Assembly: GCA_027623235.1 (NCBI GenBank)
Contig: JAQBVJ010000026.1
Span: 1-64,000, forward strand
DNA length: 64,000 bases
DNA from: Planctomycetota bacterium
GTDB lineage: Bacteria; Planctomycetota; Planctomycetia; Planctomycetales; Planctomycetaceae
Direction: 5' to 3'
Below are positions 37,475 through 45,867 of this stretch, in pieces. The position numbers and the translations under genes were made by a program. Below the pieces are notes generated by a model. That model worked only from the letters and a program-made list of their open reading frames with translations, was not told the DNA's origin and made no database searches. Positions within the stretch are counted from its first letter, which is position 1. Each line of letters opens with the position of its first letter.

Positions 37475-38527
37475 ATGATCGAAACGAACGAGCTCACACC
37501 GAATACCTTCTTTGTTGAAGTGTCTGGTTCTGGCCTTCCCGAAGTGGATGGTCTCTTCGTCCCTTCAACGGCACCTTCTGCCGAATCGGAATCGGGAACG
37601 GTCTCAAGTCAGGGCTACTGGAACGGCAGGATGGCGTGGGACCGGGCCGACGGTAAGTGCGCAAGACGCCCTGCTCTCTCTTACTCCAACAGCTACAAGT
37701 CCTGGAGGATCTGCCGTCTCGATGGTCATCTCGCATACGATGCCACATGCGAAGATGAGATGCCGCCGAGTGATCGAGAATGGCATGTCTACAAAAAGGG
37801 AGTGCCTCCCGCCCCAAAGGTCGTGGTCCACCACTTTGACCCGAGACTGCCCTGCCCAAAGCCCAACGTCGTCTTCGTTCTGGGAGGCCCGGGTGCCGGA
37901 AAAGGGACCATGTGTGAGCTCGCAGAATCTCAACTCGGCTGGACTCACTTATCGACTGGTGACCTTCTCCGCACCGAGCTTGAAGCGGGAGGTCCGACTG
38001 CCGCGACCATCGATGAGTTCATGACTGCTGGAAAGCTGGTTCCCAACAGAATCCTTGTGACTCTACTCAAGAACGCGATGGAGACGATTACCAGAATGAC
38101 AGGGAAGAACAACTTCCTTCTGGATGGATTTCCCCGCTCGCTGTCGAATCTGGAAGGATGGTACGAAATCTTCGACCAGGAAGCTGAACTCCCCAGGATG
38201 TTGTACTTTGAGTGCCCTTACGATGTTCTTGAAAAGCGGATCCTCGGGCGAGCTAAATACACCGGCAGAAGTGACGATAATGCTGAGAGCATGAAGCTGA
38301 GATTCGACACTTTTAAAGCAGAGACGCTGCCCACGGTTGAGCTTTTCAAAAGCAAACAGAAGTGTGTTGAAGTCGACACCAGTCAAGACCGGCAGGCCGT
38401 CTACGATCTCGTCGCCAGCAATCTCGCCGAGCACACCGATCGAGAACTCGCTGCCAGACCGCTCACCGAGAGAGCTGAGATGCTTCTCGGTCTGAGACCG
38501 TACCCCAGGAAGGGAAAGAAGGCCTGA
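37475..38527 (+). CDS. UMP-CMP/adenylate kinase-like enzyme with extra N-terminal domain
   Basis: The 350-residue protein is two-part. Residues about 130-320 are a nucleoside monophosphate kinase. The P-loop is GGPGAGKGT (about 137-145), followed by LSTGDLLR (the monophosphate-binding region), LLDGFPRS, and a short lid AKYTGRSDDNAESMKLRF, which matches the short-lid UMP-CMP kinase type (no zinc-lid insertion). Residues 1-125 are a separate module: FFVEVSGSGLPEVDGLFV, SYSNSYKSWRICRL, DREWHVYKKGVPPAP. It resembles, from memory only, a short repeated domain seen in dinoflagellate and oomycete proteins. Such kinases phosphorylate UMP, CMP or AMP. I see no neighbour that explains it. Confidence 0.82.
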   Translation: MIETNELTPNTFFVEVSGSGLPEVDGLFVPSTAPSAESESGTVSSQGYWNGRMAWDRADGKCARRPALSYSNSYKSWRICRLDGHLAYDATCEDEMPPSDREWHVYKKGVPPAPKVVVHHFDPRLPCPKPNVVFVLGGPGAGKGTMCELAESQLGWTHLSTGDLLRTELEAGGPTAATIDEFMTAGKLVPNRILVTLLKNAMETITRMTGKNNFLLDGFPRSLSNLEGWYEIFDQEAELPRMLYFECPYDVLEKRILGRAKYTGRSDDNAESMKLRFDTFKAETLPTVELFKSKQKCVEVDTSQDRQAVYDLVASNLAEHTDRELAARPLTERAEMLLGLRPYPRKGKKA

Positions 38528-39040
38528 GGTGGTCCCGCACTCAGGGTCAGAACCCCGACATAATTGACCCGCAGAAAAGCCCACGATTCAGCGAAAGCGA
38601 AGCATGGCGCCAGCGTGAGCCAGGTCAGGTCGAATTGAAAAGCCTTGAAAACAAGGTCGCGCGGAAGCCCGGTTAAAGCGTGGCACCATCGAACAAGGGG
38701 CTACGGGGCGTGATACTTTTCCCAGGTCGGATGGCGAAATGAGTGGGGCGGCCTGCGTGAGCTTCTGACTGCTGAGCAAAATTCGGTTTCCCTGGCCAGT
38801 CGGCTTCCGTGAACGAGCCTGGTAAGTCTGTCAGCCCGGCAGCGACATCAGGGTCGTTGAGAATGCGGACAATGGCCGGGCCATCGTTCTGTTGAGTCGG
38901 ACTGAGACTGAGTTCTGGACCGACGGTGATCATCATTTCCGCTCGACGCGGGACGTGATGGGGTGGTGCAAGCTGCCCGTAGCCGAGCGGTTGATGATAC
39001 AGTTCAGGTCAGGATGCTGAATCGAATGAGGACTCCGTCA
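38528..39040. other. Islet spacer holding a decayed acetyltransferase
   Basis: No intact gene. It contains the truncated GNAT frame listed separately. I see nothing else that reads as coding. Confidence 0.5.
38673..38936 (-). pseudogene. Truncated GNAT acetyltransferase remnant
   Basis: The 87-codon frame starts with LSPTQQNDGPAIVRILNDPDVAAGL and continues TDLPGSFTEADW, the usual N-terminal strand-helix of GNAT acetyltransferases. A segment THFAIR corresponds to a later strand, then the frame ends early with unrelated sequence. The acetyl-CoA-binding motif (Q/R-x-x-G-x-G/A) is missing, so it cannot be active. It may be a truncated or decayed gene. Confidence 0.5.
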
Positions 39041-40099
39041 ATGAGACACGGATCACAACTGAACCCGCCAAACCGGTTTGAAGCGGTCCACCGCGAGATC
39101 GACCTTGAACATGTCGAGTGGGGCGACGAGTACCTTCGACAACTGGAAACCCGCCGAATCGAATACATCTTCGACAACTCGAAATCGGTCGTGTCCGAGA
39201 ACAACTCCCCCGATATTCCGTTCCGCTACAGCCTCAATCCATACCGTGGCTGTGCCCATGGTTGCTCCTATTGTTACGCCAGAAACACACATGAATATCT
39301 CGGCTACAACGCCGGTCTCGACTTCGAGACCAGGATCGTTGTCAAACGGGACGCACCGAAACTGTTTCGAGAGTTTCTGAGTCGAAAATCCTGGCAGCCG
39401 GAGAGGATCGCATTTTCCGGGGTCACAGATTGCTATCAGCCTGCTGAGCGTGAATTTCGTTTGACGCGGCAGTGTCTCGAAATCGCTCTGGAGTGCAGGC
39501 AGCCAGTCAGCATTGTCACGAAGAATGCTCTCGTGATTCGTGACCTCGATCTGCTCAAGCCACTTGCAGAACTCAACCTTGTCCACGTGTTCCTGTCCGT
39601 CACCACGCTCGACCCGGAACTGGCGAGAGTCATGGAACCCCGCACCAGCATTCCTGCCGCCAGGTTGCGTGCCGTCAAGATGCTGGCGGAGGCGAACGTC
39701 CCGGCGGGAGTGATGGTGGCTCCAATCATCCCCGGGCTGAACGATTCAGAGATGCCAGCCATTCTGGCTGAGGCGAAAGCCGCCGGTGCTGAGAGGGCGA
39801 GCTATATCATGCTCCGTCTGCCGCTGACCGTGGAACCAGTCTTCATGGAGTGGCTCGAACGGACTCAGCCAGACAAACGGGCCAGGGTTGAAGGGCGAAT
39901 CCGTAACACCCGTGACGGAAATCTGAGTAGTTCAAAATTCGGCGAACGAATGCGCGGAAGTGGTGAATTTGCTGAGCAGATCAAGAACATGTTCCAGGTT
40001 TTCGTTCGAAAGTACGGACTCGATCAAAAGTTGCCGCCACTTGATTGCAGCCAGTTCCAGCGTCCCGACCCGGACCCAGTGCAGTTGAAGCTGTTCTGA
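39041..40099 (+). CDS. PA0069-type radical SAM protein
   Basis: The 352-residue protein has the iron-sulfur motif CAHGCSYCYAR (C-x3-C-x2-C) inside NPYRGCAHGC. It has a radical SAM barrel with FSGVTDCYQPAE, SIVTKNALVIRDLDLL and IIPGLNDSEMPAIL, and a C-terminal DNA-photoproduct-lyase-like region. PA0069-type proteins are distant relatives of spore photoproduct lyase; their substrate is not established. ATG 39041 is chosen because GAGGACTCCGTCA precedes it; the frame is open upstream to 38963. It lies alone in the islet. Confidence 0.88.
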   Translation: MRHGSQLNPPNRFEAVHREIDLEHVEWGDEYLRQLETRRIEYIFDNSKSVVSENNSPDIPFRYSLNPYRGCAHGCSYCYARNTHEYLGYNAGLDFETRIVVKRDAPKLFREFLSRKSWQPERIAFSGVTDCYQPAEREFRLTRQCLEIALECRQPVSIVTKNALVIRDLDLLKPLAELNLVHVFLSVTTLDPELARVMEPRTSIPAARLRAVKMLAEANVPAGVMVAPIIPGLNDSEMPAILAEAKAAGAERASYIMLRLPLTVEPVFMEWLERTQPDKRARVEGRIRNTRDGNLSSSKFGERMRGSGEFAEQIKNMFQVFVRKYGLDQKLPPLDCSQFQRPDPDPVQLKLF

Positions 40100-40403
40100 C
40101 CCGACGCAACCAAAGGGAGGCGAACAAGTCCTGTTTTCCTGCGGTGTCCGTTTGTCGATACTTCGGATCATAGAATTCAATTCGGTGCGAACTGGTGTCC
40201 GGTTGTGGCGGTAAGACAAGCGAAACCGCTCTACGGAACCGAAGGCCTCTTTCCATTCACGGACCGCCTCTTTCACAATCGTCACGCCGCCCGTGTAGCC
40301 GTGCTCCTCCCGCAGACGATACTACGAATGAAAAACCGGCCGGCTGCAGTACGCGGAGTCAGTTCTGGCGACTTCGAAAACGTAAGACATCCGCAGGTCG
40401 CTG
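40100..40403. other. Spacer with IS21 remnant
   Basis: No intact gene. It contains the IS21 scrap listed separately. Confidence 0.5.
40253..40321 (-). mobile_element. IS21-family transposase (IstA) fragment
   Basis: On the minus strand a 23-codon stretch reads RLREEHGYTGGVTIVKEAVREW, which closely matches the N-terminal helix region of IstA transposases (RLRxEHGYxGxYxxVKxYVR). It is preceded by a stop codon and followed by unrelated sequence, so it is only a scrap of a former insertion sequence. No inverted ends were found. Confidence 0.6.
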
Positions 40404-41615
40404 TTACGGCTTCGCCTTATGAGTGTCGAGGCTGAAGTATTCCGGCAGCTCGCCGACCAGCGGGTTCGCGTATTCCAGAAATGCCTTCGTCACGAACAGG
40501 CCATCTTTCGTGATAAACTTTCCAGGCATCGGCCGCTCCTCGTTGGCCACTTTGCTTAGTTCAATCGTGCCAAATCCGCTCGCGTAGGACTCACCGGGTT
40601 TCGACGTTCGCTCGATCGTCACCATGACTCCACTGGTTCCGGCTTCAGCCAGTCGAACAGCCTCTCGGCCGCATCCAAACGCCTCATCAATGTCGAGCTT
40701 GACCGCGCGATCGGCGGCGCACATTTGAAGCGACTCGGTCACCTGAAACTCACCGCGCCATCCGAATTCATCGCCGATCATTTTGTGAAGCATCATCGCC
40801 GCACTCGTTCCGCCCATCGCTCCAAATTCCACGTTCCCGAATTTGTCCTTCGTCCCGGAAGCGCTGACCGGACTGCCGTCGGCATTCGTGATGCCCTCGC
40901 CGCAGACGATCGATGCGAAGCCGAATCGGCGATGCGCCTTCTCAACGGCACCCAGGAACGCCGAGCGATCGAACGGGACTTCCGGCATCAGAATGACGTG
41001 AGGCGGGTCGGCGGCATTCTTCTTTGCGCATGCTGCTGCCGCGGGAAGCCAGCCGGCACTCCGACCGACCGTCTGAAAAATGACGTACTGATCGACTCGC
41101 TGCATGTCTCGCGACAGGAGGCCGCCCTGCTGCACGCTCATTGCAACGTACCGTGCGGCGCTGGGATATCCGGGAGTGTGGTCGGTCCCGAACAGATCAT
41201 TATCGACCGTTTTGGAGACGCCAACACCGATCATTTCGTAGCCGGTGTCCCGAGCGTACTCGACGACGCGATGAATCGTGTCCATCGTGTCGTTTCCGCC
41301 GATCATGATGAAGTAGCGTATGTTGAACTTCTTCAACGTCTTCAACACGGCCGGGAAATGCTCGTCCCGCAGCTTCAGCCGGCTTGATCCAAGTCCGCTG
41401 CCAGGCGTCTGCTGGAGCTTTTTCAGCGTCGCCCGATCATAGCGGCTGAGATCCAGGAGGTGCCCGCCAAGGACGCCTTCTATGGCAAACCGCATCCCGA
41501 ACAGCCGATCAATCCGCTTGGATTTTCGAGCAGCGTCGATCACTCCGGCCAGCGAAGAATTGATGACCGACGTCGGTCCGCCTGACTGCCCGACAAGTGC
41601 GTTTCCCTTCAGCAT
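40404..41615 (-). CDS. 6-phosphofructokinase, probably pyrophosphate-dependent
   Basis: The 403-residue enzyme phosphorylates fructose 6-phosphate to fructose 1,6-bisphosphate. The N-terminal NALVGQSGGPTSVINSS and IGGNDTMDT are the phosphate-donor site. The aspartate after GGN (where ATP-PFKs have GGDG) is typical of PPi-dependent enzymes. SKTVDNDLFGTDHTPGYPSAA follows. I therefore infer a PPi:fructose-6-phosphate phosphotransferase, which can run in either direction. The ATG at 41615 follows GGAGAGAACTG; fourteen upstream codons are in frame but unlikely. Confidence 0.9.
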   Translation of the reverse strand: MLKGNALVGQSGGPTSVINSSLAGVIDAARKSKRIDRLFGMRFAIEGVLGGHLLDLSRYDRATLKKLQQTPGSGLGSSRLKLRDEHFPAVLKTLKKFNIRYFIMIGGNDTMDTIHRVVEYARDTGYEMIGVGVSKTVDNDLFGTDHTPGYPSAARYVAMSVQQGGLLSRDMQRVDQYVIFQTVGRSAGWLPAAAACAKKNAADPPHVILMPEVPFDRSAFLGAVEKAHRRFGFASIVCGEGITNADGSPVSASGTKDKFGNVEFGAMGGTSAAMMLHKMIGDEFGWRGEFQVTESLQMCAADRAVKLDIDEAFGCGREAVRLAEAGTSGVMVTIERTSKPGESYASGFGTIELSKVANEERPMPGKFITKDGLFVTKAFLEYANPLVGELPEYFSLDTHKAKP

Positions 41616-41721
41616 CAGTTCTCTCCGGTTGTGTCCGACTTGAATCCTGGCTGGCAATCACCAGCTGTCACGTCAAAGAGCAGCAGATTGAAGCCACCCT
41701 GGCAAGTCCTCGCCGGGAACG

Positions 41722-41755
41722 AAAAACCCCGCCGAGCGACGACTCAACGGGGTTT
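41722..41755 (-). terminator. Intrinsic terminator at the end of the SCO/ABC gene group
   Basis: On the minus strand AAACCCCG pairs with CGGGGTTT (8 bp) across a 16-base loop that itself has a GAG/CTC stem, followed by TTTTTC. It lies 24 bases past the CPMC-motif gene's stop. Confidence 0.85.
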
Positions 41756-41778
41756 GATTCTCTGGCTGGCTCGATGGC

Positions 41779-42105
41779 TCAGACCTCGACCAGCTCTTTC
41801 GCTTGCGACGTCAGTTGTCCTCGCGACTGTTCTGAGGCGAACTCTTCCGCAAGTTCGAACTCCTTTGTCGCTATCGCTTCCCTCCGGCCGAGGCGGATCA
41901 GGCCTGCTGTCAGGCCGCCCACGATCATTCCCGGGACGGCCAGCATGAACAGGATGCTGTACATGTAGGCTTTCGCCTGGGCGTTGTCTCCGTCGACCGC
42001 CGCTTTGCACATGGGGCATGCGTCAGCAGTCTCGGCAAGACTGCCTGCGACGAGGAACGCTGCCATCGCTGAGGTCGCGATGATTCGGAATAGTTTGCTC
42101 TTCAT
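41779..42105 (-). CDS. Small membrane protein with CPMC motif, oxidase-cluster end gene
   Basis: The 108-residue protein has an N-terminal signal-like helix, ACPMCKAAVDGDNAQA (a CxxC thiol or metal motif just after it), a second helix (LFMLAVPGMIVGGLTAG) and an acidic C-terminus. Its place after SCO and DUF420 suggests a part in oxidase assembly, perhaps copper handling, but this is inference. ATG 42105 starts at the signal helix. Confidence 0.75.
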   Translation of the reverse strand: MKSKLFRIIATSAMAAFLVAGSLAETADACPMCKAAVDGDNAQAKAYMYSILFMLAVPGMIVGGLTAGLIRLGRREAIATKEFELAEEFASEQSRGQLTSQAKELVEV

Positions 42106-42116
42106 GGACGCACTTC

Positions 42117-42602
42117 TCAGGAAGGAGCCTGGACGACAGGCCAATGGTAAAGCATCAGATAAATCACGACACCTGTGATCGACACATAAAGCCAGATCGG
42201 AAAAGTGATCTTCGCAATCCGGCGATGTCGCTCCCAGTCTGCCTGAAGTCCTCGAATGATCGTGACAATTGCCAGGATCGGGACGATGGCGGCGAGAATC
42301 ACGTGAGAAATCAGGATCGCGAAATAAACTCCCCGGGCCGCACCCGTGCCAGGAAACGACTTGCCGTGCGTTCCCGTGAAGTGGTGCAGCGCGAAGTGGT
42401 ACACGAGGTAGCAGCCCAGAAAAACAACCGACGTGCCGAACGCAGCGAGCATCACGTTTCTGTGAGCTGTCTTGCGATCCCGCTTCACAAGAACGAAACC
42501 GACAACGAGCAGCACAGTGGCCAGCGCGTTCAAGGACGCGTTGATCGACGGTAACCGCGCCGCCCAGTCGGGCAGCTCAGCCGCAAGCAGGACCGCCATC
42601 AT
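42117..42602 (-). CDS. DUF420 membrane protein, oxidase assembly
   Basis: The 161-residue protein has four to five helices and matches DUF420 (NALATVLLVVGFVLVKRDRKTAHRNVMLAA, YFAILISHVILA, HRRIAKITFPIWLYVSITGV). Such genes sit next to caa3-type oxidases and SCO genes and are related to CtaG-type assembly proteins. Its ATG overlaps the SCO stop as ATGA, which indicates translational coupling. Function inferred from context. Confidence 0.85.
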   Translation of the reverse strand: MMAVLLAAELPDWAARLPSINASLNALATVLLVVGFVLVKRDRKTAHRNVMLAAFGTSVVFLGCYLVYHFALHHFTGTHGKSFPGTGAARGVYFAILISHVILAAIVPILAIVTIIRGLQADWERHRRIAKITFPIWLYVSITGVVIYLMLYHWPVVQAPS

Positions 42603-43381
42603 GAGCCACCCGCTTTTGTAGAGGGCTCTTCCCGCAAAGGCAGTGATTTCAGCATCTGATCGAGATCCCGCCGGAGTTTGACCATCGCCACGGCGTCTAA
42701 GGAATTGTATTTCCCAACCACACGCCCTGTTGGATCAACGAGGCAGATATTTGTTGTATGGATGATTTCGGCACCGGGTTTCGGATTTTCCGCTTCCAGA
42801 ACCGGCATCAGAAAACTGACATTAATCAGCCGGTAAAGTTTGTCCCGCTCTCCCGTCAGGAAAAACCACTTTTCAGGGTCGGCCTCGTAAAACGACGCGT
42901 AGTCGGCGAGCACCCTGGGCGTGTCGCGAGCCGGGTCGACCGTGAATGTTACAAAATGAACGTCGTTCTCACGGTATCTCTTGAAGAGATCCTGAACCGA
43001 CTCCGTCACTCGCGGACACGGTCCGGCACACTTGGTAAACACAAATGAAGCCACCCAGGGCTGGCCCCGCAGATCATTATTCGAGATCGTTTGCCCGGTC
43101 TGGTCCGTAAAAGCGAATTCCGCAACCCCGGACTCCGGCCACGTCAGCTCGATCTCCATCGTTGAGGGTTTGCCCGTGTCGTTCTCGTCTCCCGGTTCAG
43201 AATCGGGGTCGGTCGACGTCAGCTCTTCAACGGGAATCGGCTCGCCAACCGACTGACCAGCGCCAGGGTTCGACTCGCTGGACCATGTGAAATACAGGGC
43301 TGCGATGACCGCTATCCATAAGGCCGATCCGACGGCGAACAGAACGCCGCTGCTACCGGGTTTTTGCCCTTCATCGCTCAT
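42599..43381 (-). CDS. SCO1/SenC-type copper chaperone for cytochrome oxidase
   Basis: The 260-residue protein has one N-terminal membrane helix, an acidic linker and a thioredoxin-like domain with the copper-binding C-x3-C motif TKCAGPCPRVT and the distal histidine IIHTTNICLVD. SCO proteins deliver copper to the CuA site of oxidase subunit II or reduce its cysteines, on the periplasmic side. It overlaps the ABC permease at its start and DUF420 at its stop (ATGA at both), so the three are coupled. Confidence 0.93.
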   Translation of the reverse strand: MSDEGQKPGSSGVLFAVGSALWIAVIAALYFTWSSESNPGAGQSVGEPIPVEELTSTDPDSEPGDENDTGKPSTMEIELTWPESGVAEFAFTDQTGQTISNNDLRGQPWVASFVFTKCAGPCPRVTESVQDLFKRYRENDVHFVTFTVDPARDTPRVLADYASFYEADPEKWFFLTGERDKLYRLINVSFLMPVLEAENPKPGAEIIHTTNICLVDPTGRVVGKYNSLDAVAMVKLRRDLDQMLKSLPLREEPSTKAGGS

Positions 43382-44340
43382 CTTGATCGCTCCGCAGATT
43401 TAGAATCTGGCGTCGACTGGCGACTGCTCGAACCTTTGGCCCGAGAAACCTGCCGTGCCTGGTGAACAGCTCCCGCAAAACAAACCGCACCAAACAGAAC
43501 GGAAACGCCAACGCATACGGACATGCCAGGAAGTCCGGCCACTTCGCCGTCCATCATGCCAAACGAGTCCGAATAAAGCAGCCGGCGGACTCCCGCCACG
43601 CCATAAGTCAAAGGGTTCAGGCGAATGACCCAGTCCAGAACAGTCGATCCTCCGCCAGGAAAAAACGCACCGGAAACCAGCCACATCGGCATCAGCACGA
43701 CGCTCATGATCGCGTGAAATCCCTGCACGGAATCAAGTCGCCAGGCAATCACAAATCCCATCGCCGACAAGCTGAACGCCACAAGGCAAAGAAACAGAAA
43801 CAGGCCAATCCCGTTCAGAAAACTGATATCGAGGTTCATTCCGGGCGCGAGTCCGAATCTGGATAACCCGAACCCGACTCCCAGAAACAGAATCGCCTGA
43901 CCGACCGCAAGAGCTGTCCCGCCCGCGAGCTTTCCCATCACGAGTGCCGACTTCGACACGGGCGACACAAGAACTCCTTGAAGGAAGCCTTCATGACGGT
44001 CCTCGATAACCGAAATCGACGAGAAAATCGCCGTGAACATCAGAATGAGAATCGCAATTCCCGGAAAAAAGTACTCCTGATAACTCATGCCTGACGGAGC
44101 CCATTCGGGGGCCTGAAAGGACCCATGCAGACCTGCTCCAAACAGCACCCAGAACAGCAGAGGTTGAGCCAGAGCTCCGATAAAACGCGATCGCTGCCGC
44201 AGGAAGCGAGTGATTTCGCGACGACACAATGTCCACACGCCGAGCCACGGACGTGGAACGACGACCGTCACAGAATCGTCAGGCCTCGAAGTCGGAGAAC
44301 TCACGTCGTTTTCCTTCTGAAAGAATCTCGCATACTCCAC
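43378..44340 (-). CDS. ABC-2 type transporter permease
   Basis: The 320-residue protein has about 40 cytoplasmic residues, then six hydrophobic helices, with the ABC-2 signature YFFPGIAILILMFTAIFSSISVIEDRHEGFLQGVLVSPVSKSAL. With the ATPase just upstream it forms an exporter. The same ATPase-permease pair is commonly found next to SCO and ctaB in planctomycetes, so a role in oxidase or heme/copper assembly is inferred. It starts one base after the ATPase stop. Confidence 0.9.
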   Translation of the reverse strand: MEYARFFQKENDVSSPTSRPDDSVTVVVPRPWLGVWTLCRREITRFLRQRSRFIGALAQPLLFWVLFGAGLHGSFQAPEWAPSGMSYQEYFFPGIAILILMFTAIFSSISVIEDRHEGFLQGVLVSPVSKSALVMGKLAGGTALAVGQAILFLGVGFGLSRFGLAPGMNLDISFLNGIGLFLFLCLVAFSLSAMGFVIAWRLDSVQGFHAIMSVVLMPMWLVSGAFFPGGGSTVLDWVIRLNPLTYGVAGVRRLLYSDSFGMMDGEVAGLPGMSVCVGVSVLFGAVCFAGAVHQARQVSRAKGSSSRQSTPDSKSAERSR

Positions 44341-44341
44341 T

Positions 44342-45283
44342 TCAATCGACAGTGACTTCGTCCGACATTCTCCGGCCCGTCTTCTCCATGAAGACGTCTT
44401 CCAGAGTTGGCTTGTCGACAGAAATCGAACGAATTTCAGCGCTGAATCGCTCCACGATGTCTCGCAGAACCTTGTGCCCGTCAGACGACCGCATCGTCAG
44501 CGTCTCCCCGGATCGAGAAAACTCAAGACCCAGTTCGCTGACAAGTTGAGCACGAAGTTCCTCAGGCCGTTCGCTGACAACTGTGACACTCTCTCCGCTA
44601 ATCCCTTCACGAAGTACGGAGGGAGTCCCCTCTGCCGCGATTGAACCCTGATCCAGCAGGATGAGTTCATCGCACCGCTCGGCCTCCTCCATCAAATGCG
44701 TCGTGACAACCACAGTGACTGAGTCCCGTGCACGCAGCTCTTCAAGGCACTGCCACAGCTCTCGACGAGCTCCCGGATCCAGCCCGGTCGACGGTTCATC
44801 GAGCAACAACAGCCGGGGCCGATGCAGAAGACATTTCGCAAGTTCAACACGACGCTTCAGTCCACCCGACAGAGTCTCAACGATGTTCGCCGATCGATCT
44901 GCAACGCCGAATCTTTCCAGAAGCTGCGTTGCCTGACGGTCCAGAGACTTGCCTCGCAACCCGTAGAGGTGCCCCTGGTGAATCAGGTTTTCCCTGACGG
45001 TCAATCTTCGATCGAGGCTTGGAGCCTGAAACGTCACGCCAATGTTTCGACGATACTCAGTACATTCTCGATCAAGTCGAAAGCCCAACGACTCGACCGT
45101 TCCGGACTGAACCGGAAGCAAGGTGCACAGGACATTAAAAAGAGTCGTCTTGCCACCGCCGTTTGGACCGACAAATCCGAAAATGGACCCACGCTGAATT
45201 TTGAAACTGACACCACAAAGCGCAACCCGGTCCCCGTAAGAGTGCTCAAGCTGATCAACAAGAACACACGACATTTCGCTCAT
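44342..45283 (-). CDS. ABC transporter ATP-binding protein
   Basis: The 313-residue ATPase has Walker A GPNGGGKTT, the signature LSGGLKRR, Walker B LLLLDEPSTGLD and the switch histidine TTHLMEEAE. The C-terminal 80 residues carry the usual accessory domain of ABC-2 drug/heme exporters (DUF4162-like). It pairs with the permease. The ATG at 45283 (MSEMS) is preferred; a TTG at 45307 gives eight more residues. It follows the oxidase subunit IV gene after a terminator, so it may have its own promoter at 45284-45361. Confidence 0.92.
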   Translation of the reverse strand: MSEMSCVLVDQLEHSYGDRVALCGVSFKIQRGSIFGFVGPNGGGKTTLFNVLCTLLPVQSGTVESLGFRLDRECTEYRRNIGVTFQAPSLDRRLTVRENLIHQGHLYGLRGKSLDRQATQLLERFGVADRSANIVETLSGGLKRRVELAKCLLHRPRLLLLDEPSTGLDPGARRELWQCLEELRARDSVTVVVTTHLMEEAERCDELILLDQGSIAAEGTPSVLREGISGESVTVVSERPEELRAQLVSELGLEFSRSGETLTMRSSDGHKVLRDIVERFSAEIRSISVDKPTLEDVFMEKTGRRMSDEVTVD

Positions 45284-45361
45284 GACAGGACATCGCGTTC
45301 GAAACAAACGACTGGTAACGATTGAGGACTCTGTAATTCCAACGGCCTGACGCGCGGCAAG

Positions 45362-45392
45362 AAAAAAGCCCGGCTTCTGTCGAAGCCAGGCT
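45362..45392 (-). terminator. Strong intrinsic terminator between oxidase subunit IV and the ABC genes
   Basis: On the minus strand AGCCTGGCTTC pairs with GAAGCCGGGCT (11 bp with one G-U) around GACA, directly followed by TTTTTTC. It lies 30 bases past the subunit IV stop and splits the region into two transcription units, or attenuates the second. Confidence 0.92.
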
Positions 45393-45421
45393 CTCCATTC
45401 GCCTCGTTACGTTCAGTCGAG

Positions 45422-45814
45422 TCAGTGCCCAGGTGCGTGTGACTCTGCGTCACCGTCTTCCGGCATTTCCGCGACCCGGTCTGCAATCGAATTCTGCGGC
45501 ACATCGATGTCGTAGTAATGGACGCCGACATCCGGAAGCAGAGCCAGAGGCAACCCGCAGGCAAGAATAAAGGTCGGGGCCAGCAGGACGTACTTCCAAT
45601 TCCGCTCAAACTTCAAATGCATGAAATACAGCATCACACAGAGTGCTTTGGCACTCGCGATTGCGAGCACAATGACAGCGAGCACTCCCATATTAGGAAT
45701 GAACTCCTGAAGTTCATCCGCAGCCCAGGAGAGCCCGGTAAAAATGCAAAGCACCCAGAAGATAATCAGGTACGGTGGGTGCGAATGATGACCGTCATCG
45801 TGGCTGTCAGCCAT
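45422..45814 (-). CDS. ctaF: Cytochrome c oxidase subunit IV (CtaF/CoxD-like)
   Basis: The 130-residue protein has three helices and matches the subunit IV family of caa3 oxidases (PPYLIIFWVLCIFTGLSW, ASAKALCVMLYFMHLKFERNW). It has a His/Asp-rich N-terminus and an acidic C-terminal tail. It is a small structural subunit of the oxidase. It directly follows subunit III. Confidence 0.9.
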   Translation of the reverse strand: MADSHDDGHHSHPPYLIIFWVLCIFTGLSWAADELQEFIPNMGVLAVIVLAIASAKALCVMLYFMHLKFERNWKYVLLAPTFILACGLPLALLPDVGVHYYDIDVPQNSIADRVAEMPEDGDAESHAPGH

Positions 45815-45867
45815 GTCAACTCTTCTCCTCAGGACTCAAGCTGTCCTGTTTGGCGCGGAACTTTTAA

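Noticed and set aside
38544-40102. 10-bp inverted match GGGTCAGAAC / GTTCTGACCC around the radical SAM gene
   Set aside because: Too short and one copy contains a stop codon of the gene; probably chance.
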